A DNA stretch of 64,000 nucleotides from Hippopus hippopus (Eukaryota > Mollusca > Bivalvia > Cardiida > Cardiidae). The DNA lies in contig OX328096.1 of the NCBI GenBank assembly GCA_946811185.2, forward strand, positions 72,229,345-72,293,344, in the 5' to 3' direction. The notes under the pieces are model-generated. The model searched no databases. It saw nothing but the letters and a program-made list of their open reading frames with translations, and was not told where the DNA came from. The position numbers and the translations under genes are program-made. Positions 54,615 to 64,000 of this stretch are shown here, in pieces. The number at the start of each line of letters is the position of its first letter. Position 1 is the first letter of the stretch.

Positions 54615-55379
54615 TTATAAGGTTACGGTTTAAATTCCTTACACCTGAGTGTCATGAAATTTTCAGCTCGAAATTATTTAGTAAAGATTAGGTTTTTTTT
54701 CCTTTTTGGCTGGTCCAGTCACTGTGTCTGAGTCGAGTAATCAGTCTTGGGGCAAACAGCAAAACTGTACAAGGACAAAAAAAAAAGAAACTTATACTTT
54801 AAAATCCATTCACTAGATCTAAATGCGGACATGAACTAGGCTTTTTGAAAACGCCAAATGACCACGTTACAACCTTGCGAAGTCTTTCCAGTAGGCGTCA
54901 GCGGCAGCTCAGATACAATGAATTTCCATCAACCTATAAACAACTCTTTAAATAAAGCTGACGTCTATTGGACGGGCAGCGTAAAGAACGTGGCTTTGAT
55001 TGGTTGTCCTTTCTTTTAATAGATGATTATTTTCGATTGGTAACTGTTATGTATATCAAAGTATGTCAGACGACGCGTCCGTTTTTCTACGGTGCTGAGA
55101 CTATTCGTTTTACGAATTGTAGATATGATATATATTCCAAACGGTCCAATATATGTGAGTTTACATTAATCATTTTTTGTGTAAAGTTTAAAATGGCGAA
55201 AGTTTCTTCTTTTGTTTGTTGATAAATGAAGAGATTTGGTGGTAACTTTTGCTCTTCCTGGGCATAAGACTCTACCTATTGAGGGTAGTGTAATCATTAA
55301 TGTGATAGTTGTATATATTTGTATAGAATGTTTCAAAGCGTCTGAGCGATAAAGAGAAGGTATAGTTGTTGGACGTAAT

Positions 55380-55580
55380 CAGGGTCCGTCTTCACCAACC
55401 ATTCTTAAGAATGTTCTTAGTCTGTATATCTGAGAATTTCTGGATTTGAAAGTAACACAAATTCTGATTGGCTAAACCATTTGGTTTAGCCAATCAGAAG
55501 TTGTGTTACTTTCAAATTTAGAAAATTCTGGAAAATAAGACTATGAATGTTCTAGAGAATGGTTGGTGAATACGGACAAA
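55380..55580. mobile_element. MITE-like element, GGCTAAACC family (best copy, ~200 bp)
   Basis: GTCCGTCTTCACCAACCATT and AATGGTTGGTGAATACGGAC outer inverted repeats, AAGTAACACAA / TTGTGTTACTT inner arms and a GATTGGCTAAACC / GGTTTAGCCAATC tip. Nearly the whole element is one inverted repeat. Confidence 0.85.
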
Positions 55581-55873
55581 GATAAATCTTTGTGTAAACC
55601 TGTGCAAACAAACGCATTCGGATATATTCTGTTCATTGGAGTATGTTTGTTTCTAATGTGTAGATTGTGCAGGAATAAGACGCCAGCAAGACTGCTACTG
55701 GCTGTACCTGAAAGAATGGTGAAAGATCATGTTTTGGGTTCTCATGTTTTTAAATCAATTTTGTTTTGTGATGTTATAGCAGTGGTATCAATAAAACTAA
55801 CAGAAAAGTAAACTCTAGTTATCTTATGTAAATATATACCTGCAGAACTTGATTGTTAGATCATGTGCGCCGA

Positions 55874-56178
55874 GCCCCGGTAGTTCAGTTGGCAGCGTAC
55901 AGGACTTGAGAACAGGCGGTCGCTGGTTCGATCCCCAGCTTGGCCAATTTCTTTCTGAGGATTGATGATAGTAATTGCGACAGGATTCATTCCGCTCTCA
56001 CCGCTTGCCATTGTTTCGACGATGGCTATGTGGGAAAGCAGCCAGTGGCTTAGAAAGAATATTCTGCGAAGTAAAAAAGAATTCCAGGAAAGCATGGATT
56101 GTTGCACTGGCCGTCGCGATATAACTGAAATAAAGTTGAAAACGGCGTTGAATACCATACAACCAATCAATCAATCAG
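55874..56178 (+). mobile_element. tRNA-derived SINE (complete)
   Basis: Head GCCCCGGTAGTTCAGTTGG (A box TAGTTCAGTTGG) and B box GGTTCGATCCC, then a body (GATTGATGATAGTAATTGCG, GCAGCCAGTGGCTTAGAAAG) and a CAATCAATCAATC tail. The pol III promoter is intact. Fragments of the body occur at 2455, 6425, 30420 and 38160. Confidence 0.85.
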
Positions 56179-56624
56179 ATTTATTCATCTTCACCGTTTT
56201 ACTTTTTAACTCTTTACCAAACGACGGAGTTTTACACACGACCAAATTGAAGGCATTTGCAGAAGATAAATTAAATGTAGCTCAAAGTAAGACTTTTCTC
56301 TTTGAAGGGGAAGAAAACAATGTAAAAAAAAAAAACGGTAACATATATCACGGAGATGCATTTAACCAACAATTTCCAGACCATTGCTTATATCTTTTAT
56401 TTTTGTTCTTGAAAAGAACATACGAATGAAATGCTTCTCCTTGAAAACAGATTTTGATATTTTAATGCATACAACAGGAATACACGTACATGTACGCAAA
56501 CGTAGATATTCCTGAGTTTTTTACCCTTTATACGTTATCCAACGTTCCATTCTTTTCACAACCATCGAGAAAAAACGCTTCCAAGAAAATTGTTGGAAAA
56601 AGAGAGACAATATTGAAAAACATC

Positions 56625-57146
56625 ATTATTATACTGCAAAGAAATTTCTCGTGATCTGATTGGATAATATGCCCCGAACATATATATCATGTACACTGGC
56701 AAAACCAAAGTAAAAGCAGTTTCCCTTTCGGGAGCCCGTATACATGACTACTCTTTCAACACATCATCCGAACTGGCGGCTTCGATCAAGATTAACATTA
56801 AGATTATGCGCCAAACTGCACGTTTTAGCACGTTTTACCAAGGTTTCAGTGACGTCAGTTCCCAGTGACGTCAGTTTTCATTGAATTCGGGCACTCAGAA
56901 GGGAAATTCTACTTCGTCAGCGTACTCAATTTTTTAAACCAAAAAAAGGCAAAATTCGCTTAACACACGTTGTAATGGTAAAACTTTGCAGTATAATAAA
57001 TTCGTTGTACGGTCAGGTGGCAGGGGACTTGGAAACTTGTTCACGGTTGTGGTGAATCATGTCGCCACCTCGCCTTCGGCTTGGGGCGACATGATTCACC
57101 ACAGCCGTGAACAAGTTTCCAAGTCCCCTGCCACCTGACCGTACAA
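56625..57146. repeat. Interspersed element, copy 2, with a terminal long inverted repeat
   Basis: Same block order as 34620-35425. It ends in an inverted repeat at 57005-57146. Confidence 0.7.
57005..57146. repeat. 62-bp-arm inverted repeat
   Basis: TTGTACGGTCAGGTGGCAGG ... GTCGCC on the left and GGCGAC ... CCTGCCACCTGACCGTACAA on the right. One mismatch was seen in 62; the loop is 18 bp (contains CGCCTTCGGC). Confidence 0.93.
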
Positions 57147-58019
57147 CCAATATTGTCTCCTTTGTAACAACGTTTTCTACCCTTTTTATGACAAACCTCA
57201 ACATACAAGCTAGATGTAATTTTGTCTTATGTAAATGCCTTAGATAAGGAATAGTGTAAAATTTTGCCGTTTTAGTAAAGAAGTAAAATCAATAGGAAAT
57301 ATCTAACCAGTATTTGTTCGTTTGATTACTTTATTATATTCCCATCAGTGAAATACTGGGACTTCACAGTGAATAACACCACTAGTGATAATAATGGGAG
57401 ACAAAAGAAAGTTACTTCCCTTGATAGCTCTCCACTACTAACTAGGTCCTGAATAAGGTATTACTTGGTTTTTATCCTTGATATCCTTTGCACTATTTAG
57501 GAATGTTTAGGGTTAAATATCTCCTTCAAAATTTATCAAACCACAAATTCGATCTATTCGATGCATTAAGATGGTAATAGTGAGTGAAATTCAATTTGCA
57601 AATATCATGAAGACCTTACATATACATCACAAGTCAAATAATAATAATCGCAACATCTCTTAGTAAAGCAAGGATAAAAACAAAGGAAATAAAATAAAAG
57701 GACCTGGTTGCAATTTGGTTACCTTGGTTTTTATCTAACAAGGGAGATAATTTGGATTTCACTTTTGTCTCCCATTGTGGTATCATCACTAGTGACGATA
57801 TAGTTTTAGAATGTGTGCCGCAACTACCTTTTTTCCTATATTACTCATATTATACCATTTTTGATAATTATTAGAATAAAAAGGGTGTACTAGAAATATA
57901 ATAAAATATGATAACCAGCTGGTTGAGTGTGATATTAAAAATCTGTCACTCGAATGGCGTTTGATGCGGTTAAAAACTCGTTATTCGTCATTTTTCAACC
58001 GCATCACACCCCGTTTTAG

Positions 58020-58246
58020 GGGGTCCTGCATGGCTCAGGGTAAAGTGTAGGGCTCGTGACCCGGAGGCCCCGGGCTCGAGCCTCACTGGATCCACTGGGT
58101 TATTTGCGAGAGTGTCCTTGGGCAAGACACTTCAGAGCCCTACTAGTACTGGTGAAACCCAGGAAATGAATATGTGGGCTGTAGCCGTGATATGACTGAA
58201 ATAATGTTGAAAGCGGCGTAAACACCATTCAATCAATCAATCAATC
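58020..58246 (+). mobile_element. tRNA-derived SINE, GGGCAAGACACTT family
   Basis: Head CCTGCATGGCTCAGGGTAAA, B-box-like GGGCTCGAGCC, body GTCCTTGGGCAAGACACTTC, tail CAATCAATCAATCAATC. Intact relative of the outer SINE at 7893 and of 32795-33020. Confidence 0.82.
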
Positions 58247-59496
58247 TAGTGACAGATTTTTAGTAACACACACAACCTGTTGATTATCCTCTATTTAATC
58301 ATCGTTTGTTCATTTATCCGTCCTCTTTTACGGTCTATCGCGTCGAGGGGAGAAAGAGCTTTCGGCCTCTGGCAAGCTGAGTGGCCTTGCTGGGTGGGAT
58401 GTTGTGCGTCTTCGGGGTTTCTTTCACAACCTCGATGCGGGTCTTTCTTGGTCTTACTCTTGCCTTGTACCAGGATATCCTTTACTCACATAACTCCCTT
58501 TGTTTTCAATGTAAGACAGCCATTACGAGTTTTCTTGTCTTACACATGTGTGAGATAAGAAAATAGTGCCGGATTTGGTCAACGCGCTGCCTCATTTTTA
58601 ATACATTGCCGAGCAAGATTACTGTGACAGTCAAAACTGACAGTCGTCAGAAAACTGCAAATTTTAGTATCTTTAGATGTAAAAACTGTTATATGCTTTC
58701 TTTCGTTTTCTATCGTTTTTTTGTATGTGAAGTACAAACCTGTCAAAGAAACAAATAGGCTTTATGTAAATTTCAATACACCTACACACGTAGTCTATAT
58801 GTGAAAGTTTTTGCGAGTTTTATTATGCAAAACATATAAAGCTAAAATGGTATAGGGGTGAAAAAGATTAAGTCCATACATGATGCTTAAATATTTACTA
58901 CTAATTAACGGAAAAAGGACTTCTGCTTCTACAAGTATATACGTGCACAACTTTCAACCTAAATTACAGGTGTAAGTTATTTGATCGATTCATTGTAACT
59001 AAGGGTTTGTGAAGCATTATGTACACCAAAAATGTTCCTATACTTAATTATTTACACCAATGCACATAATATATATATACGGAACATTATCTTGTTGTAG
59101 CTTTCCTGGTGCTTGTATTTGCTTCGATCTGCTTGGAAAAAATTGATATCTTACGACAGAGAAAGTCGGGCGGGATATAAAAATTTTTCTACGCAGTGAG
59201 AAGCAAAAACAGACAAAAAAGAAAACAATATTCTATGTTTTTATATATCTACAGATTTTGATGACATACGCTACAATTTTAAAATAAATATTCCCACGCA
59301 CCTCGAAGCAAATACAAGCAATTAAAAGCACCAGAAAAGCTACTGGAGCATACTGTTCGGTATGTATCAATGAAACATCAAAGTACATTCTTCCCATCTT
59401 TAACAAACTTTAACAGAAGGCATTCTAAATGCGCTGTAACGGTATGCATATTAAAGGCCCAGTAGAGGACAAAATATCAAAACAGGTGGCATAATA

Positions 59497-59776
59497 CATT
59501 TAGATTTAAATCATACCATTTAAAAGTATGGAAAATATTGCAAAGATGACAGTCTCTTATTCTGTAGTCGGGCCATGTGTTAGTCGCTGGCAGAAAAAAT
59601 TAAAATCAGGCAAAAAGTAAACAAAAGACACACCTACCTGGCAGGTTTTAACCTAGTTTTGAAACTAATTTCTCTGTCAGCGACTGACACTTGGACCGAC
59701 CGTACAATGACAGATTGTCATCTTCACAATAATTTCCATATTTTGAAATGGTATGATATAAATTCAAATGCATTTA
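59497..59776. mobile_element. MITE-like inverted-repeat element downstream of the GPCR gene
   Basis: AAATCATACCATTTAAAAGT and AAGATGACAGTCTC on the left match the complement of TTGTCATCTT and TTTTGAAATGGTATGATATA on the right. Imperfect arms of about 100 bp; ends 226 bp from the stop of the gene at 60002. Confidence 0.75.
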
Positions 59777-60001
59777 AACACCCGCTTTGTTTACTTTCGG
59801 CCTTTATTAATACTTTAATGTATACATAATAAGGCACAACCTGGATAGGAATAGCGATTGATGTTACCATATACGAGGCTATCACTTGCCTAAGCATTTT
59901 AAAAACAAAATTTCGGGCTATCGCGCCCAAAATCTCTGTATGTCTAGACACTGGCAATACACGTGAACAACACATACCAGTATACAGTCTAACCCATCTT
60001 T

Positions 60002-61225
60002 TCAACAATCTCTTGACATCATAGTTCCAAGACTTAATCCCTGGCCTTGAATCATGGTACGGTCTTGTTGTCTAGAATGCTGGTTTACCATGCTTACATC
60101 AGAAACCCGTTTTTTATTACAGCATAGATAAGTAACAAACTTGTCTCTGAATTTCTTGTTCATAAAAGTATAAATGATTGGATTAATACAACTGCTGGCA
60201 AGGCAAAGACATTGGAAATATAGCTTCATGTAGAACACGTTTTTCCTTGCCAGCGATTTCACAGAATTCTCTAACGTGTTCAGAACCATGATCGGACTCC
60301 AGCACAATACAAACACCAACATAACCATGATTAGCATTTTTATCACACTCTTTTTCATGTCGGAATTCCGTATTGAATTCCTTCTCGCTCCGACTGGTTT
60401 TCGTATCCATAAATGATAGCCGATCAGTCCATAAGCCCATGACATAATCAGAAATGGCACGATAAATAGCATTATAAGCGTAAGCCATATTTCTAAAGGC
60501 AATTTAAATCTGTTGTCTGGCCAGACGCATTTAAAATTTTTGCACAGTGGCTGTATCAGTTCCGTTTCGTAGAAAAGAGCGTTCGGTAAGCTACAGAGGG
60601 AAGATACAGTCCAAATGATCACAAGTAGAACAGCAGCTGGTTTTGTATTCTGTAGAAACTTGAACTTATGTGGATGGACTATAGCAACATAGCGATCAAG
60701 CGCGATACAACATAGGGTAAGAGAACTACAGGCCACAGCAAAAGTCATAAAGAATGGCACAAGTCTGCAGGCAAATGGTCCAAATGTCCAGACACCAGTA
60801 GGTTCAAATATTGTTCCCAAGTTAAAAGGTACACAGGTCAATGTAAACATCATATCAGCAATGGCCAAAGACAGAATAAATATATTTGTAACAGACCTCA
60901 TATGTTTGTCCATAACAAATGTTATTATCACGAGCGAGTTACCGATCAGTGACATCAAAGTGATGAATGTGTAGAGTATTGACAAAATAACCTTCGTCGC
61001 TACACTCACGTCTTCGGATTCTCGTGCTTCAAGTATGGTAGCAAGTATGGGAAAGCTGCGAGAGCAGTTCCTTTTATCAATAAGGTCTTCGCATCCAGGC
61101 TGCACCATTATGAAATTACAAAATATCTCTTGAAAATCCAGCGACACGTCATAGTTGAAATAGTTGAGCATCGTCCCAGTCCTATCCTTATGCATTGTGT
61201 TCTGATTCTTAAATTTATCCATCAT
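60002..61225 (-). CDS. Class A neuropeptide-type GPCR (407 aa, single coding exon)
   Basis: The start is the ATG at 61225 (MMDKFKNQ); in-frame sequence further upstream has no ATG. Seven hydrophobic segments; NSLVIITF (TM1), LSLAIADM (TM2), CRLVPFF (conserved TM3 Cys), IALDRYVAIVHP (DRY), GYHLWIRKPVGA (end of TM5/loop 3), CWSPIMVLN (CWxP, TM6), NPIIYTFMNKKFR (TM7). Cys pair LCKNFKC in loop 2; YLCCNKK is a probable palmitoylation site; an NCS sequon lies in the N-terminus. No retinal lysine, so not an opsin. The LWxRKPxG and SSLTLCCIALDRY style fits peptide receptors of the QRFP/NPFF/orexin/CCK-like group; the ligand is unknown. The neighbour at 62354 is a paralogue in the same orientation. 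Confidence 0.88.
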   Translation of the reverse strand: MMDKFKNQNTMHKDRTGTMLNYFNYDVSLDFQEIFCNFIMVQPGCEDLIDKRNCSRSFPILATILEARESEDVSVATKVILSILYTFITLMSLIGNSLVIITFVMDKHMRSVTNIFILSLAIADMMFTLTCVPFNLGTIFEPTGVWTFGPFACRLVPFFMTFAVACSSLTLCCIALDRYVAIVHPHKFKFLQNTKPAAVLLVIIWTVSSLCSLPNALFYETELIQPLCKNFKCVWPDNRFKLPLEIWLTLIMLFIVPFLIMSWAYGLIGYHLWIRKPVGARRNSIRNSDMKKSVIKMLIMVMLVFVLCWSPIMVLNTLENSVKSLARKNVFYMKLYFQCLCLASSCINPIIYTFMNKKFRDKFVTYLCCNKKRVSDVSMVNQHSRQQDRTMIQGQGLSLGTMMSRDC

Positions 61226-61443
61226 TATGATTAAAAAAGAAAGAAATAATGGCTTAAATGTCTTTATACTGTAATATGCCAAAACAAAATGTAGATGTGT
61301 GATAGTAGCGATACTGAAGAAATCAGATTATACGTTTCGATCCGGATTATTTAGTTATAAAAGGATTAGAAGTCATAATCAAGTACATAGTATCTGTTTA
61401 TGTCCAATTAATTTAATAGCAATCCTGTTTCACACAAGATATG

Positions 61444-62110
61444 TATATCCTTCTTTCCACTAAAGACGAAACTTTGTAGGTCTCCAACTGACTCTAAAGT
61501 TTTTGTGTTTTTGGAGCAGTAAGTACTGTAACTTAAATAGCGAGAATACGTCACAGTTTTGAATTTCGCTCCATATCAGTTTCATACATTCCAGTCGTTA
61601 GATGATAGTAAACATTACCATATGAACTGATGAAGAGAATAAACAAATCGGTTCCTTAGACTGTATATCCTTCTTTATACTAAAGACGAAACTTTGTAAG
61701 TCTCCAACTGACTCTAAAGTTTTTGTGTTTTTTGGAGCAGTAAGTACTGTAACCTAAATAGCGAGAATACGTCACAATTTTGAATTTCGCTCCATATCAG
61801 TTTCATACATTCTGGCACAGTCGTTAGATGATAGTAAACATTACCATACGAACTGATGAAGAGAATAAACACATCGGTTCCTTAGACTGTATATCCTTCT
61901 TTCTACTAAAGACGAAACTTTGTAAGTCTCCAACTGACTCTAAAGTTTTTGTGTTTTTTGGAGCAGTAAGTACTGTAACTTAAATGGCGAGAATAAGCCA
62001 CAATTTTGAATTTTGCTCCATATCAGTTTCATACATTCCAGTCGTTAGATGATAGTAAACATTACCATATGAACTGATGAAGAGGATAAACAAATCGGTT
62101 CCTTAGACTG
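61444..62110. repeat. Three tandem ~222-bp repeats upstream of the GPCR gene
   Basis: Each unit starts TATATCCTTCTTTCTACTAA (small variants) and ends CAAATCGGTTCCTTAGACTG. Starts at about 61444, 61664 and 61890. They begin about 220 bp upstream of the ATG at 61225 and end about 245 bp before the 3' end of the other GPCR gene (62354). All three are highly alike. Confidence 0.92.
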
Positions 62111-62353
62111 ACACCTTTATCTGCTGTTATAGGACATGAAGATAACGCACACTCTAGGCACAAATAGCCCGTACGAATGACGACAGTTGATGGAAAGCCA
62201 CATCGAAGTCTCTATCGATCATTTCATGGTATTTTTTATGATAAGGGTAGCACTGCAATTATATTGAGTCTTGAAAAAAAAAAAAAAAATGTTTGGCGTG
62301 ATAAATTAAAACTTGAAAACGTAACACAAGAAACATTAAAATATCTAACTCGA

Positions 62354-63565
62354 TCAAACCTTTGTTTCTGACGTCTGCGTGTTTGCAGAGGGTGGGACAG
62401 TAGGATGTTTTGACTGAGACTTTGTTTTGCGACTCTCTATTGACATAGGATTTAAGTTACGGCGAACAAAAATCGGGTGAACTTGTCCTCTTTCACAGAA
62501 TAATAAGGTTCTGAAAGCTTTTCTAAACTTCTCGTTCATAAAGGCATATACAATTGGGTTCCAACATGTACTACTGAATGAAAGGCACTGTAAGTAGGCT
62601 CTGACTGTAATCCTAACCCTGTTTGTGGAAAAATTCCTCATTTCAGCGATTCCATTGAAGAGTAGAAGGGGACTCCAGCATATCAAAAATAAACACACCA
62701 CAGTAATTAACATTTTTATCACTTTTCGTTTAAGACGAAATCTGTTATCATTGCTCCTCTGAGTCACGGCCCCTACCGGTCTCTGAACCCAAAGTTTGTA
62801 ACATATGATAGAATAAACAAAGGTCATGTACAGAAACGGTCCAAACAATAACAGTATCAAAGTGACCCAAACGTCGAAAGCTCTCTTGGTTTCTTCTACC
62901 GAACTCAACGCGACACATGCAAGTTTTTCTTCCTCATCATTTACCCTGCATGCGGCGATATCTTTGACTACATAGAAGAAAGCATAAGGGATGCAAAATG
63001 TGGCGGATATAAGCCAAACCACAACTTGTAAAATAGTTGCCCTCCGTGTTGTTTGCAGAAACTTGAGTTTTAACGGGTGCACGATGGCAAAGTATCTGTC
63101 AAAAGCAATACAGCATAGTGTAAAAGAGCTACAAGCAACTGAGAAATGGGTAATGCAAGGAATTAACTTGCAGGCAAATTGTCCGTATTTCCAGTAAATA
63201 GACGCTGTTTGTCCCAAGGCAATGGGTATAGATGTAAATGTTACCATGAGATCACTGACTGCCAGAGAAAGGATAAATACATTAGTAACTGACCGCATAT
63301 ACTTGTTTAAGGCAAACGTCATAACTACAAGAACGTTTCCACATGTTGAAATCAACATTACCACTAGCAAGAGAGAGGTTAAAATACGTTTATTCGCGTC
63401 TGAGATATGAAGTGACAGCAATTCGTCTCTTTCTATTTCTGAAACAATCGTCGGGTACGTTTCCCTACATAGGTCATAATATATATCGGGTGAATCTGTA
63501 CTACAAATCACTAATCGACATACGTCGTATAGGTCATCTGTCAAATCAAGGCTTGAATTAGCCAT
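62354..63565 (-). CDS. Class A neuropeptide-type GPCR, paralogue (403 aa, single coding exon)
   Basis: ATG at 63565 (MANSSLDLTDDLYDV; sequon NSS at N3). GNVLVVMTF (TM1), LSLAVSDLM (TM2), CKLIPCIT (TM3 Cys), IAFDRYFAIVHP (DRY variant FDRY), CYKLWVQRPVGA, CWSPLLLFN (TM6), NPIVYAFMNEKFRKAF (TM7), Cys in LLFCERG for lipid anchoring. A long loop 2 carries DEEEKLACVAL. The Ser/Lys-rich tail (SRKTKSQSKHPT) offers phosphorylation sites. Shared segments (LKFLQ, LWxxRPVGA, VIKMLI, SCxNPIxY) with the gene at 60002 show a tandem duplicate. Same likely group (peptide receptor, QRFP-like by pattern); ligand unknown. Confidence 0.88.
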   Translation of the reverse strand: MANSSLDLTDDLYDVCRLVICSTDSPDIYYDLCRETYPTIVSEIERDELLSLHISDANKRILTSLLLVVMLISTCGNVLVVMTFALNKYMRSVTNVFILSLAVSDLMVTFTSIPIALGQTASIYWKYGQFACKLIPCITHFSVACSSFTLCCIAFDRYFAIVHPLKLKFLQTTRRATILQVVVWLISATFCIPYAFFYVVKDIAACRVNDEEEKLACVALSSVEETKRAFDVWVTLILLLFGPFLYMTFVYSIICYKLWVQRPVGAVTQRSNDNRFRLKRKVIKMLITVVCLFLICWSPLLLFNGIAEMRNFSTNRVRITVRAYLQCLSFSSTCWNPIVYAFMNEKFRKAFRTLLFCERGQVHPIFVRRNLNPMSIESRKTKSQSKHPTVPPSANTQTSETKV

Positions 63566-64000
63566 TACAGTTTCGATTTCTCTGAAAAGTTAAAAGTGTT
63601 CGTGCTGCATTATTAAACATCAAACATTGCACGACGTCTGAAGAAAAGTTTGTAACTCGTCCCGCATTAACGAAACCATAGTTGAATTACCTGTAATGTC
63701 CACTGTGTATTCAGGTTTTTTATTATGTATTAACACAACGCCTTTTTTTTTATGATTTCCTGTCAAATAAACGTGTATTTTATCGAACATTTATTACGTT
63801 TATGAATGTAACTGTATATTTGGGAGGGATTTCACCTGTTATTAGCACTTTCATTTAAGTCCTTTACAAATAATCATTTTTATTATCCGAATAAATTATT
63901 AACATGTGTATCATGGCTGAAAAAAGTGACCCAAAACTATCCTGAAATCCAAGAAACATTTGATCAAAGTAAATCGCACCGATAACTTCTCGGAGTGAAA
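63566..64000. other. 5' flank of the GPCR gene
   Basis: AT-rich upstream sequence with a poly-T run near 63744. No coding sequence or clear TATA box seen. Confidence 0.5.

Larger units (their letters stand above)
53053..60001. other. Gene-free repeat-rich interval
   Basis: No recognised exon. Contains two SINEs, several MITE-like elements and inverted repeats listed separately. Open frames up to 155 codons overlap the SINE at 55874 and have no domain. Confidence 0.6.

Noticed and set aside
55874..55945. Possible tRNA gene
   Set aside because: The A and B boxes are present but the sequence continues into a repeated SINE body and CAATC tail. It is read as a SINE head, not a functional tRNA.
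55962..56429. 155-codon open frame
   Set aside because: Overlaps the SINE body and hairpin-family repeat; no domain or conserved codon pattern.

Overview
The window is nuclear DNA from an animal, most likely a bivalve mollusc (probably a heterodont clam or mussel). The evidence is a set of spliced animal opsin genes with consensus GT-AG introns, two intron-poor class A neuropeptide-type GPCR genes, tRNA-derived SINEs, many short hairpin (MITE-like) repeats, and a large Polinton/Maverick. The species call is inference from gene style and repeat style; no marker gene for species is present.

Layout. (1) 693-2790: the 3' half of a first opsin gene (+); its first exon lies left of the window. (2) 2752-9657: seven decaying 72-82 bp copies of the first opsin's last exon, then SINEs and hairpin repeats. 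(3) 9658-25139: one complete-length Polinton (15,482 bp) with terminal inverted repeats (592 and 480 bp), near-perfect 6-bp target duplications, and two divergent gene blocks: minus from 10290 to 21436, plus from 21470 to 24630. (4) 27474-33642: second opsin (+), 4 exons. (5) 33643-47281: 13.6 kb of repeats, including a 3.5-kb unit bounded by inverted repeats. (6) 47282-53052: third opsin (+), 4 exons. (7) 53053-60001: repeats. (8) 60002-61225 and 62354-63565: two related peptide-type GPCR genes (-), separated by three tandem copies of a ~222-bp repeat.

The three opsins are a tandem array with the same intron positions and phases, an identical 106-nt second exon length, the retinal-binding lysine, and the same K-V-E-C carboxyl end. 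The two with a visible first exon carry Glu at both classical counterion sites.

The Polinton encodes a virus-like set: protein-primed family B DNA polymerase with N-terminal SAP-like repeats, packaging ATPase, adenain-like protease, retroviral-type integrase with chromodomain, double-jelly-roll major capsid protein, penton-like minor capsid protein, a membrane protein, a phage-tail-fibre-like fibre, and a phospholipase A2-like domain. There is also a pair of dUTPase-fold proteins and several conserved unknowns. Nearly all the large replication and virion genes carry a stop or a frameshift (ten lesions counted). The small genes are intact and the TIRs match apart from tandem-repeat number. An A-rich/TATA-like box directly against the ATG precedes most Polinton genes and looks like their common promoter.

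All calls come from reading the sequence and from family knowledge; no database search was run. Single-base lesions could be assembly errors.
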